A stretch of DNA of 64,000 nt from an uncultured Pelagibacteraceae bacterium (GTDB lineage Bacteria; Pseudomonadota; Alphaproteobacteria; Pelagibacterales; Pelagibacteraceae), in contig CACEEW010000003.1 of the NCBI GenBank assembly GCA_902558705.1, forward strand, positions 33,046-97,045, given 5' to 3'. A model generated the notes under the pieces. It was not told the origin of the DNA. It saw only the letters and a list, made by a program, of their open reading frames with translations, and did no database searches. Positions 45,513-55,054 of this stretch are shown here, piece after piece. Positions within the stretch are counted from its first letter, which is position 1; every line of letters begins with the position of its first letter. A program made the position numbers and the translations under genes.

Positions 45513-46694
45513 TTATTTGTTTTGAATCGAAAATTGTATCAGATCAATATTTTTAGATTTAAATCCAGCCTCACAATAAGAAAGGTAGAACTCCCACATT
45601 CTTTTAAAAGTCAAATCAAAACCCTGATTTTTAATAAGATCCCATTTCGTATTAAATTTATTTTTCCAGATTGATAACGTATTCGCATAATGGTCAGCAT
45701 AAGAGTCATAGGACTTGATTGTTAAGCCATTTTCTGAAACATATTTATTTAAGCTATTTTTGCTTGGAAGAAATCCTCCTGGAAAAATATATTTTTGAAT
45801 AAAATCTTGTTTAGTTTTATATCTTTCAAATAAATCATCATCTATTGTAATTGCTTGAATAGCTGCCCTTCCATTTGTCGACAAATTTTTCTTAATAGTT
45901 TGAAAGTAACTCTCCAAATAATTTTGGCCTACTGCTTCGATCATTTCAATGGAGGCTATTGAGTTATATTTATTCTTTAGATCTCTGTAATCTTTAATTT
46001 CAATATTTACTTTTTCGTTTAAACCACATTTGTAAATTCTTTCTTTTGCGTACTCAAATTGTTTTTTTGAAATAGTAATACAATCAAGTTTTACATCATA
46101 TTTTTTTCCTAGATATTCAGCAAAACCACCCCATCCACATCCAATTTCTAATACTCTATCACCATTATTTGGTCTAATTAAATCAATCATTTTTTGATAT
46201 TTATTATTTTGAGCATCAGAAAGATCCTTGGTATTCTTGTTAAAAATTCCACTCGAATAAGTCAAAGTTTCATCAAGCCACAATGAAAAGAAATCATTCC
46301 CCAGATCATAATGTTTTGCAATATTTTCTTTACTTCTACTTTTTGTGTTTTTTACAAATATGTTCTTGAAAAAATTTACAATTGGAAAATCAAGTAAACC
46401 TGAAAACTTGTAGATAATTTTAATATTTCGGGCTGTTATTTCTATCAAATTAGATAAATTATCAGTTTCAAATTCTCCTCTCATATAAGACTCGGCAAAT
46501 CCAACACTGCCACCTTTTATTAAATTTAAAGAAAAATTTGGTTTTTTAATTATTAATTTAGCTTTTAAATAAGCTTGAGGATTACCGAATCTGAAAGCTT
46601 TACCATGATAATTTGTAATTTCTAGATATCCAACATTTATACCAGTCAGTATATTAAAAACTATTTTATCTGCAAATTTATATAATGGCATCAA
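45513..46694 (-). CDS. cfa: Cyclopropane-fatty-acyl-phospholipid synthase family methyltransferase
   Basis: SAM-dependent enzyme (393 aa) acting on unsaturated acyl chains of membrane phospholipids. An N-terminal lipid-associated domain is followed by the catalytic core: AKHYDLGNDFFSLWLDETLTYSSGIF, SAM motif VLEIGCGWGGFAEYL, IASIEMIEAVGQNYL and IFPGGFLPS. In clusters with DUF1365 and FAD amine-oxidase genes, such proteins may make methylated or furan fatty acids rather than simple cyclopropanes (known in photosynthetic alphaproteobacteria; inference here). It overlaps DUF1365 by 4 nt. Confidence 0.92.
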   Translation of the reverse strand: MMPLYKFADKIVFNILTGINVGYLEITNYHGKAFRFGNPQAYLKAKLIIKKPNFSLNLIKGGSVGFAESYMRGEFETDNLSNLIEITARNIKIIYKFSGLLDFPIVNFFKNIFVKNTKSRSKENIAKHYDLGNDFFSLWLDETLTYSSGIFNKNTKDLSDAQNNKYQKMIDLIRPNNGDRVLEIGCGWGGFAEYLGKKYDVKLDCITISKKQFEYAKERIYKCGLNEKVNIEIKDYRDLKNKYNSIASIEMIEAVGQNYLESYFQTIKKNLSTNGRAAIQAITIDDDLFERYKTKQDFIQKYIFPGGFLPSKNSLNKYVSENGLTIKSYDSYADHYANTLSIWKNKFNTKWDLIKNQGFDLTFKRMWEFYLSYCEAGFKSKNIDLIQFSIQNK

Positions 46695-47449
46695 TTCTCG
46701 AAAGATATGTTGTTTCTTATTTTAAATTTTTTTTTAATTAACTTTATTCCTTTAGCCCATAATTTAAACGCTTCAAAATGTATCGCTGCAATAATTTTAA
46801 ATGTCATTAATGGATGTTTTAAATAAGATTTGATTAACTCTGAAGTTGTAAAATCTGATCTTTTACCATCTTGAGAGGCGTATAATAATTTTTCATTTAA
46901 TTGATATTGGTCTATTATAATGGAGATCTTATCTGCAGGTTTTAAAATTCTAAAAAAATAATTACAATTCATCTCAATGAATGGCGAGACATGAAATTTT
47001 TTCTCACAATTATGTTGTAATAAATTATTATTTTTTACTTTAAAAATATAAGTATGTTGCTCACCAAAAGTGTTTTTAACTTCATATAGTATTGATATTA
47101 GGTCGTTATTATTATCGTACACATAGAAAACACTTAAGGGATTAAAAACATATCCAAATATTCTCGGGTAACATAAAAGTTTAATTTTTATATTTTCATA
47201 ACTGATATTTTCTTTTTTTAGATTTTTTTTAACCCAATTAATTAGTGGAAAGCCATCTCTATTACCATGATCTTTATCAAAAAAACTTACTAAATTAAAT
47301 TTATTATATGAAAAAAAATTAATTGTTTTGTCTAATTTTTCTAATTCTGAAAGATCTATTAAAAGTGAAAATACCTTATATTTAAAGAAATGTTTTTTTG
47401 GTTTAAATCTTTTATGAATTACAGTGCCATTATAAATATAACTAGTCAT
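46691..47449 (-). CDS. DUF1365-family protein
   Basis: A 252-aa protein with the DUF1365 landmarks: N-terminal YNGTVIHKRFKPKKHFFKYKVF, DGFPLINWVKKNL, the strongly conserved LLCYPRIFGYVFNPLSVFYVYD, EVKNTFGEQHTYIF and the FHVSPF motif, with C-terminal YLKHPLMTFKIIAAIHFEAFKLW. Biochemical activity is unproven; it invariably neighbours FAD amine-oxidase and CFA-type genes and is implicated in lipid stress responses. It overlaps both neighbours by 4-8 nt. Confidence 0.92.
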   Translation of the reverse strand: MTSYIYNGTVIHKRFKPKKHFFKYKVFSLLIDLSELEKLDKTINFFSYNKFNLVSFFDKDHGNRDGFPLINWVKKNLKKENISYENIKIKLLCYPRIFGYVFNPLSVFYVYDNNNDLISILYEVKNTFGEQHTYIFKVKNNNLLQHNCEKKFHVSPFIEMNCNYFFRILKPADKISIIIDQYQLNEKLLYASQDGKRSDFTTSELIKSYLKHPLMTFKIIAAIHFEAFKLWAKGIKLIKKKFKIRNNISFEN

Positions 47450-48680
47450 AAAAGGTTTTGAGCATTTCGATAGATGATTTTATTCCATCTTCATGAAAAC
47501 CGTAACCAAAATAACTACCACAAAAAAGGATATTTCTTTTATTTTGTAAATTTTTGAGCTGACTTTGAAAATTTAAAGCAGATTGATCAAAATATGGATG
47601 CGTAAATCTTACTTTTTTTAAAATTTTCGTTTCATTGATCTCAAAGTGAGGATTTAAGGTAAGGAAAATATTTTCTTCACATTTAAGATTTTGTAATAAA
47701 TTTAACCAATATGTAATTGAATTTTTTTCAATTTCATCTTTTTTGATTGAAGAGTTCCATGAACACCAAGTTTTTTTATTTTTTGGCATAGCTATTTCGT
47801 CAGTATGAATATAAGCGATATTCTCTTTATATTTATAATTTGATAGAATATTTTTTTCCTGGTCAGTGGGTTGATCAATTATTGATAGTGCTTCATCTGC
47901 GTGTGTTGCTAAAACAACTTTATCGTAATCAAAATATTCACTTTGTCCTCCATAATATAAATCTATTCCTGTTGATTTAGTTTTGATTTTTTTGATTGAA
48001 TAATTTTTAAAATATTCTCCACTAATTTTTGAAAGTATATTATTAACATAAGTTCTGCTCCGATTAGAAACAGTATACCACTGGGGTCTATTTTTTAATT
48101 TAAACAAACCATGATTTTGAAAAAACTTTAAAAAAAATTTTAATGGCATTTGGTTGGCAGCACTAGGTGGCATTGACCAAATAGCTGAAACCATTGGTAT
48201 TAGATGATAATTAATGAACTCTTTTGAAAGATTTTCTTTATTTAAATAGTCACCAAGCGTTATGTCTTCTTGAATTTCTTTTAAATTATCAAATTTTTTA
48301 TAAAATTTAATAATATCAAAAAACATTTTTAGAAATTTAAAATTAAATAAATTAGTTTTATTTGAAAAAATCCCGCTTAATCCTCTGCCACAATACTCAA
48401 ATTTAGAGTTTTCAACTGACACAGAAAAAGACATATCACTTTTTTCAATAGCAATATTATTTTCATTAAAAAATTTTATTAAGTGAGGGTAAGTTGCAAA
48501 ATTAAATACAATAAAACCAATATCTACTGAAACTTTTTTTGTGCCGAATGATAAATCAATAGTATGAGAATGACCGCCAAAATGATCCTCCTTTTCAAAA
48601 AGATCTACATGATGTTTCTTTGATAAATAATATGCAGCACTTAATCCTGAAATGCCTGAGCCAACAACAGCAATTTTCAT
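47442..48680 (-). CDS. FAD-dependent amine-oxidase-like protein of the lipid-modification cluster
   Basis: Flavin amine-oxidase/desaturase-like protein (412 aa). The N-terminal AVVGSGISGLSAAYYLSKKHHVDLFE is the FAD motif with acidic end; GGHSHTIDL and VDIGFIVFNFATYPHLIKFF follow. The C-terminus FCGSYFGYGFHEDGIKS binds the flavin. It is the partner of DUF1365 and the CFA-type synthase and may desaturate or oxidise methylated acyl chains (inference). The start is 6 nt after the gcvP stop on the same strand, so it appears to be read through from the gcv operon. Confidence 0.88.
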   Translation of the reverse strand: MKIAVVGSGISGLSAAYYLSKKHHVDLFEKEDHFGGHSHTIDLSFGTKKVSVDIGFIVFNFATYPHLIKFFNENNIAIEKSDMSFSVSVENSKFEYCGRGLSGIFSNKTNLFNFKFLKMFFDIIKFYKKFDNLKEIQEDITLGDYLNKENLSKEFINYHLIPMVSAIWSMPPSAANQMPLKFFLKFFQNHGLFKLKNRPQWYTVSNRSRTYVNNILSKISGEYFKNYSIKKIKTKSTGIDLYYGGQSEYFDYDKVVLATHADEALSIIDQPTDQEKNILSNYKYKENIAYIHTDEIAMPKNKKTWCSWNSSIKKDEIEKNSITYWLNLLQNLKCEENIFLTLNPHFEINETKILKKVRFTHPYFDQSALNFQSQLKNLQNKRNILFCGSYFGYGFHEDGIKSSIEMLKTFYD

Positions 48681-48686
48681 TAATTA

Positions 48687-51557
48687 TTAAGCTGCATCTT
48701 CTTTAAATTCATCAATGCTTGGGCAAGTGCAAAATATATTCTTGTCACCATAAACATTATCCACTCTTGCAACTGGAGGCCAGAATTTACTTGATCGTAA
48801 AAATTTTGCTGGATAAGCTGCTTCTGTTCTTGAGTATTTATGTGTCCAGTTATCAGAAGCGAGTTCACTATCTGTGTGCGGAGCATTTTTAATTGGATTG
48901 TCTATCTTATCAAATTTACCTGATTTAATTTTTTCTATTTCTTTTTTAATCATAATTAGAGTGTCACAAAATCTATCAAGTTCTGATAAACCCTCACTTT
49001 CAGTAGGCTCTATCATCATAGTACCAGCTACAGGCCATGACATCGTTGGAGCATGAAATCCAAAATCTATTAACCTTTTTGCAATATCCTCTTCTGTTAC
49101 CCCTATCTCTGATTTAATATTTCTAATATCAATAATACATTCATGTGCAACGTTACCATTTGACCCTTTATATAAAATCGGAAAGTGATCTTTTAGCCTG
49201 TGAGCAATATAATTAGCATTTAATATTGCAATTTGAGAAGCAAGCTTTAATCCCTCAGATCCCATCATTTTAATATACATCCAAGAAATTGAAAGGATAC
49301 TTGAACTGCCCCAAGGTGCTGCTGACACTGCTCCAATTCCAGTAGTTGGTCCACAATCTTTTATCACTGGATGATTAGGCAGATAAGCTTGCAAATGTCT
49401 TTTACAAGCAATAGGTCCCATACCAGGTCCACCCCCACCGTGAGGAATACAAAAAGTTTTATGTAAATTAATATGACAAACATCTGGACCAAAATTTCCT
49501 GGCTTTGCAACTCCGACTAAGGCGTTTAAATTTGCTCCATCCATGTAGACTTGGCCACCATGTTTATGAACTAACTCACAAATATCCGTTATTTTTTCCT
49601 CAAATACTCCATGGGTAGATGGATAAGTTACCATTAATGCCCCAAGGTTTTCAGAATGTTGCTCTACTTTTTTCTTTAAATCATCAAAATCAACATTTCC
49701 CTCTTTATCACAATTCACTACAACTACTTTCATTCCAACCATTTGTGCGCTTGCTGGATTGGTTCCATGTGCTGAGCTTGGAATTAAACATATATTACGA
49801 TTAGCCTCACCTCTATCTAAATGATACTTGCGGATAACCATTAAACCTGCATATTCACCTTGAGCACCTGCGTTAGGTTGTAGAGAAACACCTGAAAAAC
49901 CAGTAATAGATCGCAACCAATTTTTTAAATCAGTAAATAAATCTCTAAAACCCTCCATTTGTTCTATTGGAACAAATGGGTGAGGTTGAGAAAATTCTTT
50001 CCAGGAAATTGGAGTCATTTCAGCAGCAGCATTTAACTTCATTGTACATGAGCCAAGTGCTATCATCGTTCTATTCAATGCTATATCTTTATCTTCCAAC
50101 CTTTTTAGATATCTAAGCATTTCAGTTTCTGAATGATATGAGTTGAAAACTCGATGTTCTAAATATTTTGAATTTCTTAATAAGTTTTTTGGTAGATTGG
50201 GTAGACTTACTGAAGGATCCTCTTTCTTGATTGATTCTGCTGAATTAAAAATTTTTAATAATTGATTTACTCTATAAACATTTTTTCTCTCATCAAATGA
50301 AATAGCAAGCATTTTGGAATTCACTTTTCGTATATTAACTTTCTGATTTAAAGCGTTTTTATATATTTGTTCAGTCTTTTCCTTAGTAATAATTGTGACG
50401 GTATCAAAAAAATAATTAGAATAAAGTTCATATCCAGACTGTCTTATTTTATCAGCAAAACTTTTTGCTAATTGAGATACTCGTTCAGAAATAATTTTAA
50501 TTCCTTCTGGACCGTGATAAATAGCATATGCTGCTGACACAATCGCTAATAGAGCTTGAGCAGTACAAATATTACTAGTTGCCTTATCTCTTCTGATGTG
50601 TTGCTCTCTAGTTTGTAATGATAATCTATATGCCTTATTACCATGTCTATCAACTGACACCCCAACAATTCTTCCTGGCATAGATCTTTTATATTCATCT
50701 TTTGTTGCAAAAAAGGCTGCGTGTGGACCTCCATATCCCATTGGAATACCAAATCGTTGAGAGCTTCCAACTGCTATATCAGCACCAAGTTCCCTTGGTG
50801 TTTTTAATTTTGCTAATGCTAATAGATCACAAGCTAATATAGCCTTTCCGTTCTTTTTATGAATTTTGCTTATTGCTTCACTTGGATCTTTAATATCTCC
50901 TAAAGTTCCAGGGTATTGTAAAATTCCACAAACTAAATCTTCTTTTAAATGGTCTAAAACTTCATCTTCTTTACCGACTAAAACCTTTAAACCCATAGGT
51001 TCAGCTCTTGTTTGAATTACATTTATTGTTTGAGGATGGCAATCTTCAGATACAAAAACTAAATTACTATCTTTTTTATTTAATCTATGACTAAGACCCA
51101 TAGCCTCTGCAGCTGATGTACCCTCATCTAACAAAGAAGCGTTAGCAATATCCATTCCTGTAAAGTCGACAATCATTTGTTGAAAATTCAATAACATCTC
51201 AAGTCTTCCTTGAGCTACCTCTGGCTGATAAGGTGTATATGAAGTATACCAACCTGGATTTTCTAATATATTTCTTAAAATTACATAAGGTGTATATGTT
51301 CCATAATAACCCATGCCAATAAAATTTGAATAAACTTGATTTTTTTTTGAAATTGTTCTTAATTTTCTTAACGCTTCGTATTCTGAATTTGACTCACCAA
51401 TGTTCAGTTCACCGTTAAACTTTATTTTTTCTGGAACAGTGCTGTCAATTAAATCATCTAGTGATTGATAATTTAATTCTTTTAACATTTTTAACTGGTC
51501 TTCTTTTGAGGGTCCAATGTGTCTTTTTAAAAAATCTTTCTCTGAATTTGGTAACAT
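48687..51557 (-). CDS. gcvP: Glycine dehydrogenase (decarboxylating), single-chain P-protein
   Basis: PLP-dependent P-protein of the glycine cleavage system (956 aa, fused form rather than split gcvPA/gcvPB). Features: N-terminal RHIGPSKEDQLKML, NFIGMGYYGTYTPYVILRNI, and in the C-half the PLP-lysine segment NLHKTFCIPHGGGGPGMGPI. It decarboxylates glycine and passes the aminomethyl group to GcvH. The start overlaps the gcvH stop by 1 nt (TAATG). Confidence 0.97.
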   Translation of the reverse strand: MLPNSEKDFLKRHIGPSKEDQLKMLKELNYQSLDDLIDSTVPEKIKFNGELNIGESNSEYEALRKLRTISKKNQVYSNFIGMGYYGTYTPYVILRNILENPGWYTSYTPYQPEVAQGRLEMLLNFQQMIVDFTGMDIANASLLDEGTSAAEAMGLSHRLNKKDSNLVFVSEDCHPQTINVIQTRAEPMGLKVLVGKEDEVLDHLKEDLVCGILQYPGTLGDIKDPSEAISKIHKKNGKAILACDLLALAKLKTPRELGADIAVGSSQRFGIPMGYGGPHAAFFATKDEYKRSMPGRIVGVSVDRHGNKAYRLSLQTREQHIRRDKATSNICTAQALLAIVSAAYAIYHGPEGIKIISERVSQLAKSFADKIRQSGYELYSNYFFDTVTIITKEKTEQIYKNALNQKVNIRKVNSKMLAISFDERKNVYRVNQLLKIFNSAESIKKEDPSVSLPNLPKNLLRNSKYLEHRVFNSYHSETEMLRYLKRLEDKDIALNRTMIALGSCTMKLNAAAEMTPISWKEFSQPHPFVPIEQMEGFRDLFTDLKNWLRSITGFSGVSLQPNAGAQGEYAGLMVIRKYHLDRGEANRNICLIPSSAHGTNPASAQMVGMKVVVVNCDKEGNVDFDDLKKKVEQHSENLGALMVTYPSTHGVFEEKITDICELVHKHGGQVYMDGANLNALVGVAKPGNFGPDVCHINLHKTFCIPHGGGGPGMGPIACKRHLQAYLPNHPVIKDCGPTTGIGAVSAAPWGSSSILSISWMYIKMMGSEGLKLASQIAILNANYIAHRLKDHFPILYKGSNGNVAHECIIDIRNIKSEIGVTEEDIAKRLIDFGFHAPTMSWPVAGTMMIEPTESEGLSELDRFCDTLIMIKKEIEKIKSGKFDKIDNPIKNAPHTDSELASDNWTHKYSRTEAAYPAKFLRSSKFWPPVARVDNVYGDKNIFCTCPSIDEFKEDAA

Positions 51558-51937
51558 TATGCTGATGCCTCCTTTGCAAATCTATCGTAATCATCTTTAT
51601 TCATTAAAGTGTCCATTTCTGATAAATCTTTTATTTTGAGTTTAAAAAACCATGCTGTATTTTCTGGATCTTCATTAATTTTGGATGGATCATCTACTAT
51701 GGCTTGATTAATATCCACTACCTCACCGCTCACAGGCGTATATACATCACTAGCAGCTTTCGTTGACTCAACCACACCAGCAGTTCCATCTTTTTCTACT
51801 TTTGAACCCTTTTCTGGAAGTTCTGCAAAAACTATGTCACCCAACATTTCAGTAGCATGTTTTGTGATACCAATCGTTGCTACATCTCCATCTAATTTAA
51901 TCCACTCATGTTCTTTTGAATATTTTACATCACTCAT
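51557..51937 (-). CDS. gcvH: Glycine cleavage system H protein
   Basis: Lipoyl carrier of the glycine cleavage system (126 aa). The lipoylated lysine is Lys60 in [40 protein letters not shown] and [12 protein letters not shown] are diagnostic. It is linked to gcvT and gcvP by single-base TAATG overlaps. Confidence 0.97.
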   Translation of the reverse strand: MSDVKYSKEHEWIKLDGDVATIGITKHATEMLGDIVFAELPEKGSKVEKDGTAGVVESTKAASDVYTPVSGEVVDINQAIVDDPSKINEDPENTAWFFKLKIKDLSEMDTLMNKDDYDRFAKEASA

Positions 51938-53040
51938 TAATTTGCTCCTTTAACATAACTTTTTTTATAAAACGGCAAACTACAAATACTGGCTGGATGT
52001 TTTTTACCCCTTACTTCTAAAAATACTTTGGTATTTTTTTTTGAAAATTCATTTTCTACATAACCCATTGCTACAGGTCCGTTTACACTTGGTCCAAATG
52101 TACCACTAGTAATTTCTCCAATATGAATATCTAATTGATTAAAAATTTTTGTTTTCTCTCTAGCAATTATTCTTCCTTCAGGTTTAATTCCAACTCTAAT
52201 TTTACTGACACCATTATTCAATTGTTTAATGATTATGTCAGAGCCGATAAAATCACCTTTGGAAATTCTTTCTTTCGAGATAGCCCATTTTAAATTTGCC
52301 TCCACAGGAGTTTTGTCTTTATCAAGATCATGACCATATAAACATAAACCAGCCTCTAAACGTAAAGTATCTCTTGCTCCTAAGCCTATTAACTTGGATC
52401 CTTTGTTGATTAACTCTCTAGTTAATTTATCTACAAAATCATTTGGGATCGATATTTCAAAACCATCTTCACCTGTATATCCAGATCGGGTAATAAAAAC
52501 TTTCTGATTTTCAAATAAAAACCAGTTTCCTGTCATAAAATTTAAATCTTTTATACCCTCAACAACATCATTTAAGATTATTGATGATTTAGGGCCCTGA
52601 ATTGCAATTAAAGATCTATATTCATCTAAAATCATTTTGTATTTTTCTTTTAGTAATTCTTTTAAAATTTTGAAGTCATTGTCTTTACATGCTGCATTAA
52701 GAATTATCAAAAAACCTTCACTTGTTTTTGTTATAATTAAATCATCTTGTATGCCAGCATCTTTATCCATTAAGAAACTGTATTTTGAATGATTTAATTT
52801 TAAATTTTTTAAATCTAAAGGGAAGATTTTTTCTAAATCTTTTATTAGGTCATCACCACCATAAATAAATAATTGACCCATATGTGAAACATCAAAAATA
52901 CCAGAATGATTTCTTGTAAATTTATGCTCTTCTACAATACCTTCAGAATATTGTATTGGCATTTGATAGCCTGCAAATTCAACAAATTTTGCATTACAAT
53001 CTTGATGTAATTGATAAAGCGATGTTTTTTTTGTTTCCAT
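51937..53040 (-). CDS. gcvT: Aminomethyltransferase (glycine cleavage T protein)
   Basis: T protein transferring the methylene unit to tetrahydrofolate (367 aa). Markers: [29 protein letters not shown] with the catalytic Asp region, [15 protein letters not shown], and [20 protein letters not shown]. First gene of the gcvTHP unit, directly behind the tandem glycine riboswitch. There is no conventional Shine-Dalgarno next to the ATG; the sequence GAGUUAAU immediately precedes it. Confidence 0.96.
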   Translation of the reverse strand: METKKTSLYQLHQDCNAKFVEFAGYQMPIQYSEGIVEEHKFTRNHSGIFDVSHMGQLFIYGGDDLIKDLEKIFPLDLKNLKLNHSKYSFLMDKDAGIQDDLIITKTSEGFLIILNAACKDNDFKILKELLKEKYKMILDEYRSLIAIQGPKSSIILNDVVEGIKDLNFMTGNWFLFENQKVFITRSGYTGEDGFEISIPNDFVDKLTRELINKGSKLIGLGARDTLRLEAGLCLYGHDLDKDKTPVEANLKWAISKERISKGDFIGSDIIIKQLNNGVSKIRVGIKPEGRIIAREKTKIFNQLDIHIGEITSGTFGPSVNGPVAMGYVENEFSKKNTKVFLEVRGKKHPASICSLPFYKKSYVKGAN

Positions 53041-53054
53041 ATTAACTCATTTTT

Positions 53055-53200
53055 ACCCATCTGTATATTTGCCTGAGAGTTTTGCTCCTTCGGCGAGATT
53101 TAAATCTCTTTCCAGAGTTAATATGTTACGGTCCTTTTTGCCTGAGAGATTCCTGGGTGGTTGCTCCTTCGGCGCTACGATATTTTATAGTCTCTCCCGT
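53055..53200 (-). ncRNA. Tandem glycine riboswitch upstream of gcvT
   Basis: Two glycine aptamers in series on the minus strand. Aptamer 1 (about 53200-53128) has GGGAGAGAC, GCGCCGAAGGAGCAA (53175-53161), CTCTCAGGC (53148-53140) and AAAAAGGACC. Aptamer 2 (about 53120-53055) has TCTGGAAAGAGA, CGCCGAAGGAGCAA (53095-53082) and CTCTCAGGCAAATATACAGA, with the short P1 TCTG/CAGA (53116-53113 with 53063-53060). Glycine riboswitches on gcvT are established for SAR11 and other bacteria, usually switching expression on when glycine is abundant. The second aptamer ends about 15-20 nt before the gcvT ATG, so control is probably translational. Confidence 0.95.
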
Positions 53201-53206
53201 AAATGA

Positions 53207-53235
53207 ATAATCTTACATGTATGTGAAAAAGTCAA
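53207..53235 (-). promoter_or_regulatory. Promoter of the glycine riboswitch/gcv transcript
   Basis: TTGACT (53235-53230) and GATTAT (53212-53207) are separated by exactly 17 nt. The predicted start near 53200 coincides with the 5' edge of aptamer 1. The -35 hexamer overlaps the TGA stop of the upstream EamA permease gene, an extreme case of compaction. This is the best sigma-70-like promoter I can read in the window. Confidence 0.7.
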
Positions 53236-54110
53236 TCAGAAACGATTTTTTTTGGCTTATTCAAAAGTGAATAAAACTGAAGTAAAACTGCAAAAAGTAT
53301 AATTGCACCTCCTATTAATCCAAACATTGAAGGTCTTTCACTTACAAAAAGAAATGCCCATATTGGACCAAGCACAGATTCGGAAAGCATAATAATTCCA
53401 ACCGTAGCAGAAGGGGTTGTTCTTGCTCCAATTGTAATAAATATAAAACCAAAACCAACTTGAAAAAAACCAGCTAGAAAACCTAAAAAAATATCATGAG
53501 TCGATATCATTATTTTAGTTGAGAGCAAAAACCCAACTAAACATGAACATACTCCAGCTACAAATTGAGCTGGGACCATGTCTACTTTTGGATATTTTCT
53601 TATTATTATAATTAAAATTGCAAAAACTATTGGCATTGAAAATGCTGCTAGGTTTCCAGATAACTCACCTGGCGTAAGAGAATTTCCAACCATCAATAAA
53701 ACACCTGTCATTGCTAAAATAATTGAAGTTAAAGTTGTAGCGCTTATTTTTTCTTTTAAAAAAAAATACCCAAATATTGAAAGAAATAGTATTTGAAGTG
53801 AAATTATAAAATTAGTATTTGCAACTGTCGTATTATACATTGCAAAAACATAACCACAGAAACCAATAGATAATATTATTCCGCCAAAAAATCCTGGTAA
53901 ACCTGAAACGTAGAATGATTTAAAAGTTTTTCCTTTATAGCTAATAATTAAAAAAGCTAAAACAGTAAGAGAAAAAAATAAAGATCTCCAAAATAAAATT
54001 TGCCATAAAGTTGCACCCTCAAATGATTTAACAAGTAATCCACCAAAACTTAAACTTAATGCTCCTAAAAAGATTAATAATGGGCCAGGTAAGTTTCTTA
54101 TGAAAGTCAT
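53232..54110 (-). CDS. EamA/DMT-family permease coupled to pxpBC
   Basis: Ten-TM permease (292 aa) with two EamA repeats; typical stretches are FIISLQILFLSIFGYFFLKE and VGIIMLSESVLGPIWAFLFVSE. Its ATG overlaps the pxpC stop (ATGA), so it is translationally coupled to the 5-oxoprolinase subunits. Its 3' end carries the -35 box of the gcv promoter. It could move 5-oxoproline, glutamate or a related amino acid, but that is inference from position only. Confidence 0.85.
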   Translation of the reverse strand: MTFIRNLPGPLLIFLGALSLSFGGLLVKSFEGATLWQILFWRSLFFSLTVLAFLIISYKGKTFKSFYVSGLPGFFGGIILSIGFCGYVFAMYNTTVANTNFIISLQILFLSIFGYFFLKEKISATTLTSIILAMTGVLLMVGNSLTPGELSGNLAAFSMPIVFAILIIIIRKYPKVDMVPAQFVAGVCSCLVGFLLSTKIMISTHDIFLGFLAGFFQVGFGFIFITIGARTTPSATVGIIMLSESVLGPIWAFLFVSERPSMFGLIGGAIILFAVLLQFYSLLNKPKKIVSD

Positions 54111-55054
54111 GATATTTGTGAGATTAGGTTTTGAGTCTCTAAGTCATATAGTTTAAATAAAGTTTCTGCGCTAGATAATTCGACTTCTTGGAATCTAATT
54201 TTTGAACCAGGCGTAAGTTGAACCAATTTGTCATAATCAGCACTGATAACAACTCCTATTTTAGGATAACCTCCAATAGTTCCATGATCAGAAAGCATAA
54301 TAATTGGATTTCCATCTGCAGGTACTTGAATTACTCCTTTTATTAAACCTTCAGATTTTATGTTTGTATCAACAATATTTTCAATTTTTGGCCCATCTAA
54401 TCTCATTCCCATACGATCTGATAATTTTGATACAACAAATTCCTTATCAAAAAAAATATTTTTTCCCTCATCAGAAAAATAATTAAAATTTGTTCCTTTA
54501 ATAACTCTAATTTTTTCTATTTTTGTATTTATGTAATTTAGCTTTTTATCATTTAGGTTTTTATTAATTTTGGAAATATATATTTTTTGTTTATCTTCTA
54601 TTCTTTTTCCATTATTCGAACCTATATTTGCTTTTGTATTAATAGAACAGCTAGACCATTGATATTCTAAATCAAATTCACCACTAATTGCAAAATATCC
54701 ATAAACAGATTTATTAGTTGTTATAATGTCTATTTCATCGCCATTTTCTAATGTGAAAGATTGATAACAGTTCCCTTCAATATCATTATCATTTTTTCTA
54801 ATTATAAATTTTACATCTCCTACGATTGCGCATTTAATATTGTCACCAAAATACTTCAACAATGGACCTTGATAAGCAAATTCAATTACCGGAGAATTTG
54901 TTTCATTCCCTACAAGCTTATTAGAAATCTGAAAATTTCTATTATCCATTGCCCCACTAAATGGAATTCCAATATGATAAAGATTGCTTCTACCTTGATC
55001 TTGAAATGTTGTGTTTATTCCAGCTCTTTTAATCTCAAAATAATTTTTATTCAT
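54107..55054 (-). CDS. pxpC: 5-oxoprolinase subunit C (biotin-dependent carboxyltransferase-like)
   Basis: PxpC/KipA family (315 aa), the third subunit of the ATP-dependent bacterial 5-oxoprolinase that reopens pyroglutamate to glutamate. Family markers: IKRAGINTTFQDQGRSNLYHIGIPFSGAMD, the SDRMGMRLDG motif near residue 215, IKGVIQVPADGNPIIMLSDHGTIGGYPKI in order, and a YDKLVQLTPGSKIRF end. It overlaps pxpB by 8 nt. Confidence 0.93.
   Translation of the reverse strand: MNKNYFEIKRAGINTTFQDQGRSNLYHIGIPFSGAMDNRNFQISNKLVGNETNSPVIEFAYQGPLLKYFGDNIKCAIVGDVKFIIRKNDNDIEGNCYQSFTLENGDEIDIITTNKSVYGYFAISGEFDLEYQWSSCSINTKANIGSNNGKRIEDKQKIYISKINKNLNDKKLNYINTKIEKIRVIKGTNFNYFSDEGKNIFFDKEFVVSKLSDRMGMRLDGPKIENIVDTNIKSEGLIKGVIQVPADGNPIIMLSDHGTIGGYPKIGVVISADYDKLVQLTPGSKIRFQEVELSSAETLFKLYDLETQNLISQIS

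Noticed and set aside
48680..48886. 68-codon frame across the gcvP 3' end
   Set aside because: Same strand but a different frame inside a well-conserved part of gcvP; no family features.
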